Source: Onthophagus taurus (Eukaryota; Arthropoda; Insecta; Coleoptera; Scarabaeidae). Taken from it: a stretch of DNA of 64,000 bases. Numbering within the stretch: position 1 is the stretch's first letter; each line of letters opens with the position of its first letter. Shown here piece after piece: positions 40,101 through 49,846 of this stretch. The stretch spans positions 27,597,501 through 27,661,500 of the forward strand of contig NC_091971.1 in NCBI RefSeq assembly GCF_036711975.1, written 5' to 3'. A program made the position numbers and the translations under genes. The notes beneath the pieces are model-generated. The model was not told the origin of the DNA, ran no database searches, and saw only the letters and a program-made list of their open reading frames with translations.

Positions 40101-41112
40101 TGTTCATTATAGAAATTTAAAGCACGCTATAGCTCACGGTCTCAAAGTTTTGAAAGTAAATAGAGTTTTATCCTTTAAACAATCTGCGTGGTTGAAACCT
40201 TATATTGATATGAACACAAAATTACGTCAATCCGCTAAAAATGATTTTGAAAGAGACTTTTTTAAACTAATGAATAATTCGGTATTTGGAAAGACGATGG
40301 AAAACGTGGATAAAAGAGTTGATGTTCGGTTAATTACAAGTTGGGATGACATTTGCGGAAAAGGTAGGTCAAAACCCGGAGCTCGCAGTCTAATCGCTAA
40401 ATTAAATTTTAAAAATATTAAGATTTTTACTGAAACATTTTCGGCAATTCAAATGGAGCGACTTCGTGTTGTTTACAACAAACCTATATACGTTGGTTTT
40501 ACAGTTTTAGAAATTTCAAAATTGTTAATGTATGAATTCTATTATAATTTTTTAAAACCTAAATATAATGAAGCAATTCGATTGTGTTATATGGATACGG
40601 ACAGCTTCACTGTACATATTAACACCGATGACCTATATGAAGATATTAAATTAAATTTAGATAAATTTGACACCTCGAATTACCATCTGGATAATCAATT
40701 TAAGATCCCGCTTAAAAATAAAGCCGTATTAGGTCTTATGAAAGATGAGAATTGCGGTAGAATTATGACGGACTTTATAGGGTTACGATCGAAAATGTAT
40801 GCAAATCGTGTTATTGATGGTCGTGTTACAAAAAAAGCTAAAGGTGTAAAAAAAGCTGTTGTGAAACATAAAATTAAATTTGAAAATTATTTCGATTGTT
40901 TAACTTTGAAAAACACTATGTTTGCAAAACAAATTTTATTTAGAAGTTGTAATCACACCGTATACACGGTATTACAAAATAAATTGGTCCTTTCACCGTA
41001 CGATGCCAAGAGATTTATTAAAGATGATGGTATAGATACGTTAGGTTGGGGTCATAACCGTATTGTTAGTAGTAGTAGTAGTGAGGGTACATTACAAACT
41101 CTTAAACCTTAA
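37165..41112 (+). CDS. Polinton family B DNA polymerase (protein-primed type)
   Basis: 1315 residues from ATG 37165. Three C2H2 zinc fingers open the protein (residues ~3-25, 31-53, 94-116). A module with NDNACFAWC (~290) and GHFVLIKN (~388) could be a Cys/His-dependent hydrolase. A further C2H2-like finger follows (CDGCLTRFSS). Exo I is at ~472 (YADFES), then an Endonuclease VII-like zinc/His block (HICKTPF ... VHDHCHITGKYRG). Exo II is NFSCYDAHLF (~622) and Exo III YLKTDVLLLAD (~785). Pol motif A is DANNLYGWAM (~885), motif B NNSVFGKTM (~1035) and motif C YMDTDS (~1141). All catalytic Asp are present. It would replicate the linear element. Last-but-one gene of the rightward block. Confidence 0.96.
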   Translation: MFSCEKCQQVFSLKCNLNRHMRNKHCVGLQLICSICQKKFRRQDAFVQHQRSIHGIEPQRKDPLPNLIQNSTHQDFDESAASTSASKSKIKLTNKLCDVCGKFFSSHATLAAHLRSEHITSIEKDVEQVSTCYKNRVACYKIGGVEADDDIPSYLTRSRETVRRLINNYISDIRGLVKAQIELLAVFIKSSFNENGEEGVIASMKNFNTKFKVITSITFEEIYDKMIRDIIKQSEDFQEQGSGWAFFSVSHLLLNVNKFQPIPGSSYIRLPSEIINKKACINIKNNDNACFAWCLTAALHPAQISKVRTSSYPHYSQVLNLEGITFPVHLKDISKIETLNNLSINVYELVFDSINYTYNVEGPIHFTKNRRDTHVNLLYLFNNGIGHFVLIKNLSRLISKHIANHNGAIRLCDGCLTRFSSADKLSRHQQYDCNHITTILPSKNLKSIPNFMGNLMPENILEFNNYKNTQMVPFVIYADFESILKPIEHCEPDFSKSFTEKVDIHQPYSFAYYIVSTVDGTCCKFETYTGLDCPKVFILKLMEDVRYIYHKYIKYVKPMTPLTVEEQVAFEATNICHICKTPFGEDVVKVHDHCHITGKYRGPAHVVCNLNFKIPKFIPVFLHNFSCYDAHLFVKEMADIEDVNGIDVLPNNKEKYISFSKSVLVDQIQNQSRFENRFMKLRFLDSFRFMASSLDSLSSNLVEEDFVHVRKFFPCNKQFQLLKRKGIFPYGYIDSLEKLSETSLPQKSGFFNKLSFENITDKDYLHAQTVWQTFQCQNLKDYSDLYLKTDVLLLADVFEKFRRVCFETYGLDPAHYYTTPGLTWDAMLKFTKIKLELLTDVDQVHFIKKGIRGGISQCSLRHAKANNKYMDNYDSNSPSKYLMYWDANNLYGWAMSQPMPYGDFKWLDDTEIQNLNFNHVSDEADYGYILDVDIEYPHYLHDIHNDLPFLAENICPPNSSNSESEKRLIPNLFNKKNYIVHYRNLKHAIAHGLKVLKVNRVLSFKQSAWLKPYIDMNTKLRQSAKNDFERDFFKLMNNSVFGKTMENVDKRVDVRLITSWDDICGKGRSKPGARSLIAKLNFKNIKIFTETFSAIQMERLRVVYNKPIYVGFTVLEISKLLMYEFYYNFLKPKYNEAIRLCYMDTDSFTVHINTDDLYEDIKLNLDKFDTSNYHLDNQFKIPLKNKAVLGLMKDENCGRIMTDFIGLRSKMYANRVIDGRVTKKAKGVKKAVVKHKIKFENYFDCLTLKNTMFAKQILFRSCNHTVYTVLQNKLVLSPYDAKRFIKDDGIDTLGWGHNRIVSSSSSEGTLQTLKP

Positions 41113-41145
41113 ACGTTAGCTTTTTTTAGTATTGAAACAGTCGTC

Positions 41146-41874
41146 ATGGAGTGTAGTTTGTTTATAATTCAAAGTGATTTCTATAGAAAGTTGGAGCATA
41201 CCTACTTCTATCATTTAAGAAACTTTATCAAAGAAAATAATCTTGATGGTGTTAATACCATATTGGAAAAAATAATTATCCCAAACCAGATTTTAACATA
41301 TCGAAATCTACACCTAGCTTCTGTTGAAATTTTAGAAGTAATTCTTAATGAAAAACTCAATTTTGATCATGTTGTTAAGCAATTATTAGAATCGCTTAAT
41401 TGTTACGAGCGAAACAACAACAATGAATTGAAGGTTAAAGATCTAGAATCACTGACTAGTAACGTAAGTATTAAATTTACTGATGAAATGTATAAAAAAT
41501 ATTTATTAACTAATTTATTCGCTGATAACGAAGGAATTGTTTCTATTAATAATCTTATATGTAAATACCGTAATTTACGTTATTATTGTGATAAATTGAT
41601 TTGCGATGCATTGTATTGTGCAGACAATGAATTTGTAAAAAAATGTATACAAGTTTTCAAAGCACTCAACTATGAATTTAACTTTGAGCCGCTGTCGCGA
41701 ATATCACACCAGAATATAATGGCATGGTTAATAAACAACATGAGAAATGGAGCTAAAGGGAAACCAGTTGGATGGCAATCCGGTCCTGATTCGGCACATT
41801 GGCCCTCTACAAACACACAAGATTATGTAGATGTTTTAAACCTAATAGAACCATACATAAGATTACATATTTAA
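41146..41874 (+). CDS. Polinton protein of unknown function, 242 residues
   Basis: Not recognised. Starts ATG 41146, 33 bp after PolB, on the same strand. Predominantly helical by composition (HLRNFIKENNLDGVNTILEK, EILEVILNEKLNFDHVVKQL), without transmembrane segments. The C-terminal part reads NGAKGKPVGWQSGPDSAHWP and ends in a helix. Accessory genes next to PolB in Polintons and adintoviruses sometimes act on host death pathways; nothing here proves that. Confidence 0.65.
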   Translation: MECSLFIIQSDFYRKLEHTYFYHLRNFIKENNLDGVNTILEKIIIPNQILTYRNLHLASVEILEVILNEKLNFDHVVKQLLESLNCYERNNNNELKVKDLESLTSNVSIKFTDEMYKKYLLTNLFADNEGIVSINNLICKYRNLRYYCDKLICDALYCADNEFVKKCIQVFKALNYEFNFEPLSRISHQNIMAWLINNMRNGAKGKPVGWQSGPDSAHWPSTNTQDYVDVLNLIEPYIRLHI

Positions 41875-41907
41875 ATAAATAATATATTAAATACCATTTA
41901 AAGTGTT

Positions 41908-42102
41908 TTATTTATTTAATTTCTCATTTTTCTTACGTAATATTTCATACAATAATTTTTCAGTTTCTTCAATACGTCTCTTAAAACGATACCTATCTGC
42001 AGCTGCTTGCAACCATTCCGATCCGTTTCTAGCATTTTTGCTATATTCGTCTTCATCAATATAATACACATCTAAATCTTCTTTAAATTTAACACGCTTC
42101 AT
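41908..42102 (-). CDS. Small Polinton terminal protein, 64 residues
   Basis: MKRVKFKEDLDVYYIDEDEY is followed by a charged helix (DRYRFKRRIEETEKLLYEIL). The start lies inside the right TIR (42032-42445), so the left TIR carries the same start at 27555, but there the frame ends shortly after the repeat. Placement at the very end, reading inward, and the ATG within the TIR suggest that the TIR supplies its promoter. Similar short KRVKF-starting proteins occur at Polinton ends, as I recall. Confidence 0.65.
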   Translation of the reverse strand: MKRVKFKEDLDVYYIDEDEYSKNARNGSEWLQAAADRYRFKRRIEETEKLLYEILRKKNEKLNK

Positions 42103-42445
42103 TTCAATGTATATTACTCACCTTTAAAATACAAGTTCACTGTAACGTTTGTTGTTTTTTTTTTTTAATTCTCCTTTCACTTTCACACACTTAGTCCTAA
42201 TTGTAGCACGAATCATTAATCGTAATTTTTATATATTGACGGTCACCCAACTTTTATTTATATTAAAAAAATTTGCATTCCCTCCACCCTCAGTAGTACC
42301 AACATAATTGAGATTCATTGCCAACATGTAAAATGAAAATCCCTAAAAGTTACTAAATTTTTGACCGCCATATTGGCATTTCAACCAATCACAGAGCGCA
42401 AAATATGGGATAATCCTGCTCCAGAACTCTCCTTCTTATACTACT
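42032..42445. repeat. Polinton right terminal inverted repeat
   Basis: 414 bp, inverse-complement of 27214-27625. The outermost bases are ...TTCTTATACTACT. The next bases, GTCGGG, do not repeat the six bases before the left end (CATATT). Confidence 0.95.
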
Positions 42446-42669
42446 GTCGGGTAATTCGACAAAACAACATAAGTATTAGCTAATCCATTAGGTATTAATT
42501 TTTTATTTAGTAAGATTTTAGTAACTTTTTTTTGTATTAGTAGCGTTGGTAGAGAATAACGGATAACACATCTGGTCAGCTGATAAGTTTAAAAGGTTTA
42601 TTTTGTCGCTACATATGAAATGTGAGATATTTATACGGTTGTTTTCTCTTGTTTTAATTCATCGTTTTA

Positions 42670-44206
42670 ATGGATAATTGGGTACTACAGGTGATTTTAT
42701 GTTTAACTCTTATTATTATTTGAATTTCATTTAGAAAAATGATGCAATTAAATTGAAACTTTGTTATACTTATTTGTCTTTTTAGGCAAAACGACGCCGT
42801 ATTGAACATGTATCTGAAGATTCAGATGAAGAAGAAAAAAAGACTAGACAAAAAGTATCAAAATTTTCAAACTCATGGCTTACGGAACCCAAATTTGAAA
42901 ATTGGTTAGCAAGAAGTACGACAAAAGTAAAAAAGGGAAACGAATATGCTTTTTGTAAATTATGTAAAACAGATATAACTGCCCACAAAAGCGTAATAAA
43001 AATTTGAAACAAATTTGCACCAATACTAAAATATCCGATCTTTACAAAACTACTCCGCTCGATGAAAATATTAGAAATGCAGAAATTAAACTATGCGCCC
43101 TGTTAGCCACCAACAATTTACCTTTCATTTTATTGGATACTCTATCTCCTTTATAATCAAATATATTTCCTGATTCTCAAATTGCAGCGAGACTGTCTGT
43201 TAAAAGAACTAAGGCTACTGCAATTATGAACGAAAGTTTAGGAAAAATATTTTTGAACAATGTTTATGAGGTTTTAAAAAAACCTGGTTCATTTTTTTCT
43301 CTAGTCATGGATGAAACTACAGACATTTCTGTGAACAAAAAAGTTGCATTCACTGTGATATATTTTGAGTCTGAAACTAGTTCTGTGATAACAAAATTTT
43401 TTGACATCATTGATGCAGAAGGCAGTACAGCAAAGGAACTCTTTGCAACACTTAGAAATGCCATTGAATCAAAAGGGATTCCATTTTCAAACTTAGTTGG
43501 CTTTTCTTCCGATACTCCAAATGTAATGACAGGTGTTCATAGTTCAGTCTTCACTTTACTAAAATTAGCGATTCCAAATATTGTGTGCGTTAAATGCTCA
43601 TGCCATATGATTCACTTGGCAGCTTCAAAGGCTTGTTTGTTATTGCCACGGTCAGTTGAAAACTTATTGCGAAACCTAGGAAGCCATTTTTCTAGAAGTT
43701 CTTCAAGGCAAAAAAAATTTAAAGAGTTTCAAGAATTTTTTCGAATTAAAATTCATAAAATATTAAGTCCAGCAGCAACGCGTTGGCTCTCACTAAAGCA
43801 ATGTATTGACAGAGTGCTGGAACAATATGAACCCTTAAAAGGATACCTTCAAGTGTTGGCTTTTGAAGACCCGTCTATTACCACCGAGCAAATGCTAAGC
43901 ACAATGGAAAACCATTTTACAAGGGTTTATTTAGAATTTATGGCTTATGTGCTTGGTCTTTTAACAGAATTCAATCTATTGTTTCAATCCGAAAAACCGT
44001 TACTATACAAAGTTAAGGGAGAAACAACAAAATTACTGAAAATATTGTGCAGTAATTACATTAGGGTAACGTGCATTAAAGAAGTTGATATTTTGACTTT
44101 CAATCATAAGGATCAGTCCTGCTTTGTACAGGCTGATCATATTTATTTAGGAGTACAAGCAACCCAAAGTTTGACGTTATTGAAGAGACATTTCAATATC
44201 AAATGA
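42670..44206 (+). pseudogene. hAT transposase (zinc-finger/ZNF862- or SCAND3-like), N-terminal and core part
   Basis: A short first exon (ATG 42670, MDNWVLQ) followed by a GT-AG intron to 42785 is possible. The next stretch has an acidic region, then FSNSWLTEPKFENWL and FCKLCKTDITAHKS, the zinc-binding start typical of this hAT group. A frame break near 43003 and a stop at 43156 follow. The long frame 43226-44206 (327 codons) carries the RNase H-fold core (VMDETTDISVNKKVAF, CHMIHLAASKAC) and a downstream region ending at the Tc1 insertion. The C-terminus continues at 45636-45713 and 49852-50321. Confidence 0.82.
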
Positions 44207-44235
44207 AGAAGATATTAAAAATTTGTATGATACTA

Positions 44236-45633
44236 CACTGTTGGAAATAATTCACGAGCACACCCTGTATAATCTGAACGCGTGTGTCTAGCGCAATAAA
44301 ATTTGGTATGGAAGTAGTACTAAAGTAGTGTAACTTACTCCCACATGGAGAGCGGCTCAACTCTGCTGGGAGGAGAAACATCAATAGCGAGAGTATCCCC
44401 CGTGAGCTTCGTGTACCATCGCTACACGACGTGGCATGGAGTCTATAAGTCGCTGTATTGTAGCGAGAGGGATTGCCAACCATGCCACCTTAACTCGCCT
44501 CCATAGCTTCTCAACGTTAGCCGAGGAAGCCGGAAAACGTAGAAGTCTCCGACCAGTCATGGCCCAAACATGTTCGATCGGATTCAGATGCGGAAACCAA
44601 GCTAGCCATGGAAGCATTCGTATATGGTGCTCTTCCACAAAGGTCTATACAACACGCCCGATGTGCTGTCGTACGTTGTCGTGCATGTATAGCAGACCTG
44701 GCAGCCGCCGAACTTAGGGAAGCACAACGGACCGTAGCACCTCATCTACGTATCGTTGACCCGTCATGGTCTCTTATACACGCAGCAGACGTGTACGTCC
44801 ACCATATGTAATCGCACCCCATACCATAATGCTCGGTGGTCGGCGGATAGGGCGTTCTTGCACACACTGCTCGAGTAGACAATCATCACGGCTCGGACGA
44901 ACTAAAATTCGCGCATCACCGGTGCTCAATTCGAATCTTGATTCGTCGGAAAACAAAATGTCCCTCTACTCGGCAACCTACTAATGCCTAGCGTCGACCC
45001 ACTCGTGACGTATGCTGCGGTGCTCGGGTGTTACTGAAATCCGCTGTATCGCACGAGCGCGTGTAGTCCACTATCTACCAAACGCCGCCGTACAGTTCGC
45101 GTAATGAGTGCGCCGTCCCCTGCCGGTGGCCAAACAGCTCTAAGTTGCCTTGAGGAGGACTCACACGACGCTAAAGCGTTGAGCACAAGAGCGCGACCCC
45201 GGCCGCGGCTGAAGGTACCTATGTCCTACCTCAGACCATTCTCGCCATGCCCGTTGCACTGCCGATAACGACCGCTCGAGACGACGCGCAATTTCATGGA
45301 ACGATACACCCTCAATGTGCATACCCTCAAACATTCCTCGCTCAAACTCGCTTAAGTAACGCGATCGCCTATCCATTGCGCACAGAGTACGATAACAATG
45401 TGGTCCCTCACACCACACTAAAAACGACCGGTATTTTCCATCCACTTCGGTCTCCATAGCGACGAAATGTTCCACTTGGAAGAGCGGCTCAGTCAACAAT
45501 GCCGCGACGGAACAACTCGAAACTCGATGAATAAACTCGTCTACAGTAAACCTTTGTGCTCCGCAAATATCATGGATTTATCTTCACGCGTTCAGATTAT
45601 ATAGTATGTGCTCGTGAATTATGTCCAACAGTG
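44236..45633 (-). mobile_element. Tc1-like transposon, copy B, complete ends (1398 bp)
   Basis: The inverted repeats begin CACTGTTGGAAATAATTCAC at the left and, inverted, CACTGTTGGACATAATTCAC at the right, with TA at both outer sides (44234-44235, 45634-45635). It lies inside the hAT coding region. Transposase remains are on the minus strand. Confidence 0.92.
44381..45499 (-). pseudogene. Tc1-like transposase, copy B, broken
   Basis: Minus-strand pieces at 45499-45161 (helix-turn-helix, HEIARRLERSLSAVQRAW), 44956-44774 (MFSDESRFEL with a catalytic Asp, then MVWGAITYGGR) and 44638-44381 (HLNPIEHVW with the final Glu) together make a DD34E-type Tc1 transposase, separated by frame changes. A 29-bp deletion near 45196, relative to copy A, removes part of the N-terminal domain junction. 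Inactive. Confidence 0.78.
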
Positions 45634-45713
45634 TATTTCCAATTTTTATGTAGAATTAGTAGGTCAAATAAAACAACGTTTTAATTTTGAAGATCCTATT
45701 TATACCATATTAA

Positions 45714-45860
45714 TGTTGAAGTTATGTTAAAATTTTTTAAATACGTCGACGCTAGCGCTCTCACTCCTAACTAACTTGTAACCGTATAACCGAAATAAAA
45801 CTAGTCTGCACAGAACACTCAAGCTGTACGCTGCTTATTTCTTTTACCTTCGATTTAACA
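45714..45860. repeat. Copia 5' LTR
   Basis: 147 bp, TGTTGAAG to TTTAACA. Differs from the 3' LTR at three bases and from the solo LTR at 5475-5621 at two. Confidence 0.95.
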
Positions 45861-45874
45861 GGTTATGGGCCCAG
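45861..45874 (+). promoter_or_regulatory. Copia primer-binding site (initiator tRNA-Met half)
   Basis: GGTTATGGGCCCAG directly follows the 5' LTR. It is the complement of the anticodon-stem-and-loop sequence CUGGGCCCAUAACC of insect initiator tRNA-Met, not of its 3' end. Drosophila copia is known to prime from an internal cleavage product of this tRNA, and the same mechanism is implied here. Confidence 0.88.
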
Positions 45875-45917
45875 ACCCACGTTGTTTGGTTAAGAAATCG
45901 CGTTGAGTAGTGCAAGT

Positions 45918-46406
45918 ATGACCGCGAACTACATTTCTAGTGTGCCGAAATTGTTAGGCAGAGAAAATTACGACGATTGGGCGTTTGCCGTGGAAAATTT
46001 TTTGATTTTGGAAGGTTCAAGCAAGTGCATCGATGGAAGGGAGGAAGATACAGAAAAAGTTGCGAAAGCAAAAGCGAAAATTGTATTAACGTTGGATACA
46101 GCTTTATTCGTTCATATAAAAGAGGTAAAAACCGCAAAAGAATTATGGACAAAGTTAAAATCCATGTACGATGACTTGGGATTTACGCGAAAAATAACCT
46201 TGTTGCGTACGTTGATATCGTTGCGATTGGAAAATTCTGATTCCATGCAAGCATACATAAACCAATTGATCGAAACAGCTCAGAGATTACGTCGTACGGG
46301 TTTTGAAATAAACGATGAGTGGATTGGATCATTATTGTTGGCGGGTTTACTGGAAAAATTTGCGCCGATGATTATGGCAATCGAACACTCTGGTTATTGG
46401 ACATGA
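45918..46406 (+). pseudogene. gag: Copia gag, N-terminal part, frameshifted into pol
   Basis: From ATG 45918 (MTANYISSVPKLLGRENYDDW) the frame holds the DUF4219/UBN2-type copia Gag core (LWTKLKSMYDDLGF, LRTLISLRLENSDSMQAYI). The frame ends at 46406 after HSGYWT. The zinc knuckle (CYRCKQVGHFKNKC) lies in the next frame at about 46516-46560, so a frameshift near 46400 separates the nucleocapsid part from the rest. Confidence 0.88.
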
Positions 46407-49400
46407 CGGAAGATGGCGGTAATGGTGGAAGAATGGGTCAAGCGTTTGCTAGTTCAAAGTACAAACACAAAGATGGAGGTAGTAGTAAAGAAAATAAAAA
46501 GTATGTCAATGTCAAATGTTATCGCTGCAAACAAGTTGGTCACTTTAAAAATAAATGTCCATTAAACAAAGAAGAACAAAATAAAAACAAGAATGTATGG
46601 AAAGCTCAAGATGAAAAGAATGTATCAAATGCGTTTAGTGTCGTATTTTTAAATGGAAAATTTAACGATGCTGAGTGGTATATCGATTCGGGAGCTAGTA
46701 ACCATTTAACAGCGAGAAATGATTGGTTGATGGAAGAAAAAGAACAAAGTGAAGTACAAGAAGTTATGGTAGCAAATAAAACGAAAATACCAGTATTAAC
46801 TTCAGGCAAAATTAACATTAGTACTATTGTAGATAAAAAGACATATGACATTACAATTCAGAAGGTTTTTTATGTACCTGAATTGACAACAAATTTATTG
46901 TCTGTGAGTCAGTTGATTGAGAATGGCAATAAGGTTGTTTTTGAGACCAACTGTTGTAAAATATTCAATCGTCAGAAAGAGTTAATTGCAATTGCTGATT
47001 TAATCGATAACGTGTATAAGTTGAGGTTTCAGAACAATTGTGTATTGGTGGCTTCAGTGATAAACAAAGATGTTTGGCATCGCAGAATGGGTCATATCAA
47101 TTACAAGGACCTTCGACTGATGAAAGATGTATCGGTTAGTGGAATGGATTGCAAGATGGGCTCGGGGAGTAAAACTTGTGTTGTATGTTGCGAAGGAAAG
47201 CAATCTAGATTGCCGTTCAAACATAAAGGTATGAGAGCAAATTCATTATTGGATGTGGTACATGCTATGCTGATTTGTGTGGACCGATGGAGCAAAAATC
47301 ATTGGGAGGTTCACGATATTTTTTATTGTTTGAAGATGATCGAACAAGGATGACGTTTGTTTATTTTCTTAAAACTAAAGACGAGGCGTTTGTCCGTTTT
47401 AAGGAGTTTAAGGGATTTGTAGAAAATCAACAAAGTAGAAAAATTAAAGTTCTTAGAACAGATAATGGTGGAGAATTGTGTAATGAACAATTTGAGAAAT
47501 TTTTTACTGTTAATGAAATATTACACCAAAAAACAAATCCGTATACTCCAGAACAAAATGGAATGCTTGAACGCATGAATCGAAGTACAGTTGAAAAGGC
47601 CAGATGTTTATTATTCGATGCAAACTTAGAGAAGACATTTTGGGCGGAGGCGGTAAACACTGCGGTATACTTAAAAAATCGTTCTATAGCAAGTGGATTA
47701 GATTGTAAAACTCCATATGAACTGTGGACAAACAATAAGCCTGATCTTGCGAACATAAGAATTTTTGGCAGTGAAGCGATGGTATATGTCCCAAAAGAAA
47801 AGAGACAAAAGTTTGACAAAAAATCTAACAAGATGATTCTAGTTGGATACTTTATGATTTTGATAAAAAAGACGTTATTACCAGTAGAGATGTAAAAATA
47901 TTAGAAAATTTGAAAGCACCAGAAATTAAAGTGATATCTTATTTGGAAAAGGAAGTGGGGGATGAATTGATGAAAATCGAAGAAGAAACGGGTGACTCAA
48001 ATGATGACAGTTGCATGGAGATACAAAAAGATGACAGTAATATCAATGAAGATAAAATACTGAGAAGATCGGAGAGAGAACGGAAACCAAAGGTGTTTAG
48101 TGACTATGTTACCTATATGACTAAGGCAGAAGTTGATTTAGAAGATGTTCCAACTACTGTGGGTGAAGCTTTTTCAAGACCAGACAATGAACAATGGAGA
48201 AAAGCTATGGAAGAAGAAATGACGTCGTTTAAAGAGAATGACGCATGGGAATTAGTAAATATTCCAGAAAGTGGCACAATTGTTGATTGTAAGTGGGTGT
48301 TTAAAAAGAAAAGTGACATTGAAAATAAAGTAACATATAGAGCGCGTTTAGTGGCAAGAGGTTTTAGTCAGAAACCTAGAATTGACTTTGATGAAACATT
48401 TGCACCGGTAGTAAGACATTCAACTCTTCGACTGTTATTGGCTTTATCTGTAAAATTAAATTTAAATGTAACACATTTGGACGTTAAAACCGCTTTTCTA
48501 AATGGATTGTTGGAAGAAAATGTGTACATGAAACAACCGGAAGGTTTTATAATTCAGGATTACAGAGACAAAGTTTGTAAGTTAAAAAAGGCCATATATG
48601 GTTTAAAACAATCGTCTCGTGCGTGGTATAGAAGGGTAGATGAGGTTTTAGTTAATTTAGATTATAAGAAATCTGATTTAGAACCATGTTTGTATACTAA
48701 AAAGAACAAAAAGTTGTTAACTGTTATTGCGTTGTATGTTGACGATTTCTTTATTTTTTCAAATGATAATAAAAATGCGATTTTATTAAAAAGCAGGTTA
48801 AGTTCCGAATTTAAAATAAAGGATTTAGGGAAGGCAAAGCAATGATTGGGAGTTAGAATTAAAAGAGACTTTAATAAAAAAATTATAACTTTGGATCAGG
48901 AGGGTTATATAAATCAATTGTTAAAAAGGTTTAATATGATTGATTGTAAAACTGCAAAGGTACCTATTGATAATTTCAGTTTTGATGAAAATGGTGAAAG
49001 TATTGAAGATAATAGTTTGCCATATCAAAAATTAATAGGAAGTTTGATGTACTTGGCAGTGTTGACTCGTCCCGATATCGCATATAGTGTCAGTTTTCTG
49101 AGTCAATTTAATAACTGTTATAAGCAGTATCATTGGATATGCGCAAAGAACATATTACGATATTTGAAAGGTACTAAGGATTACTGTTGAATGTATAAAA
49201 ATGACAATGTTAATTTGGAGGGTCACGCTGGCGCTGATTGGGGATCGAACAAAATAGATAGAAAATCCTACACGGGATTTGTATTTAAGCTCTCCGGGGC
49301 TGCTATTTCATGGGAGAGTAGCAAACAGAAAACTGTAGCTCTTTCAAGTTCCGAAGCGGAGTATATTGCTTTAAGTGATGCTTCAAAGGAAGCAGTTTAT

Positions 49401-49688
49401 TTCCGAAATTTGTTTTTTGAATTAACTAATGAGTTCAATTGTATCACCATTTTTAATGACAATCAAAGTGCTCAGAGGTTGTCAGTCAATCCTGTATGTC
49501 ATAAAAGGACCAAACACATAGATGTTCGTTATCATTTTATTAGGAAGGCTGTATCTGATCGTTTTATTGAAGTAAAGTATGTTCCGACGACGGAAATGAT
49601 TGCTGACATTTTGACTAAGAGTTTAGCTAATGTAAAACATAAGCGATTTGTACTAGATTTAGGATTAAACAGTTTAGCAAAATTGTAA
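46319..49688 (+). pseudogene. pol: Copia pol (protease-integrase-RT-RNase H), broken
   Basis: Segment 46319-47353: zinc knuckle, protease (YIDSGASNHLTA) and pre-integrase domain (VWHRRMGHINYKDL). A 5-bp tandem duplication (ATGCT ATGCT, 47262-47271) shifts the frame before the integrase core. Segment 47275-47895: integrase (LRTDNGGELCN, Glu in EQNGMLERMN). Segment 47910-48845: RT (LDVKTAFLNGLLEENVYM, YVDDFFIFS). In-frame TGA stops at 48843-48845 and 49188-49190 interrupt RT and RNase H (VALSSSEAEYIALSDASKEA, TKHIDVRYHFIR). All domains are present but several lesions inactivate it. Confidence 0.92.
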
Positions 49689-49699
49689 CATAGTGGGGG

Positions 49700-49846
49700 T
49701 GTTGAAGTTATGTTAATATTTTTTAAATACGTCGACGCTAGCGCTCTCACTCCTAACTAACTTGTAACCGTATAACCGAAATAAAACTAGTCTGCACAGA
49801 ACACTCAAGCTGTACGCTGTTTATTTCTTTTACCTTCAATTTAACA
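49700..49846. repeat. Copia 3' LTR
   Basis: 147 bp, preceded by a G-rich polypurine tract (49690-49699) and followed by the target duplication ATTAA. Confidence 0.95.

Larger units (their letters stand above)
27214..42445. mobile_element. Polinton/Maverick (adintovirus-like) element, 15.2 kb
   Basis: Terminal inverted repeats of 412-414 bp begin AGTAGTATAAGAAGGAGAG and enclose the hallmark gene set: DNA polymerase B, retroviral-type integrase, FtsK/HerA-type packaging ATPase, adenain-like protease, double and single jelly-roll capsid proteins, a PLA2-like protein and a pX/pVI-like protein. Gene order is a leftward block (integrase to ATPase, 28563-32184) and a rightward block (32267-41874). 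The genes appear intact except for a frame change between the pX-like gene and the protease. Polintons make a 6-bp target duplication on insertion; none is seen here, and the two flanks belong to different elements. Confidence 0.96.
45714..49846 (+). mobile_element. Copia (Ty1/copia) retrotransposon, full length
   Basis: It has two 147-bp LTRs (45714-45860 and 49700-49846) differing at three positions. The 5-bp target duplication ATTAA lies at 45709-45713 and 49847-49851. A tRNA-iMet-type primer site, gag, protease, integrase, RT and RNase H follow in Copia order, then a G-rich polypurine tract (ATAGTGGGGG) directly before the 3' LTR. It is inserted in the hAT C-terminal coding region. About 2% LTR divergence suggests a fairly recent insertion. 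Confidence 0.97.

Noticed and set aside
41050..41112. Serine run at the PolB C-terminus as a misjoined frame
   Set aside because: The AGT repeat is in frame and the stop follows normally; low-complexity C-termini are harmless.
28563..41112. Interpretation of the Polinton genes as host genes or a bacterial phage
   Set aside because: TIRs, the integrase-PolB-capsid combination and eukaryotic flanking elements identify a Polinton.
45861..45874. A tRNA gene at the Copia primer site
   Set aside because: Only 14 bases complementary to the tRNA anticodon arm; no cloverleaf. No tRNA or rRNA gene was found in the window.
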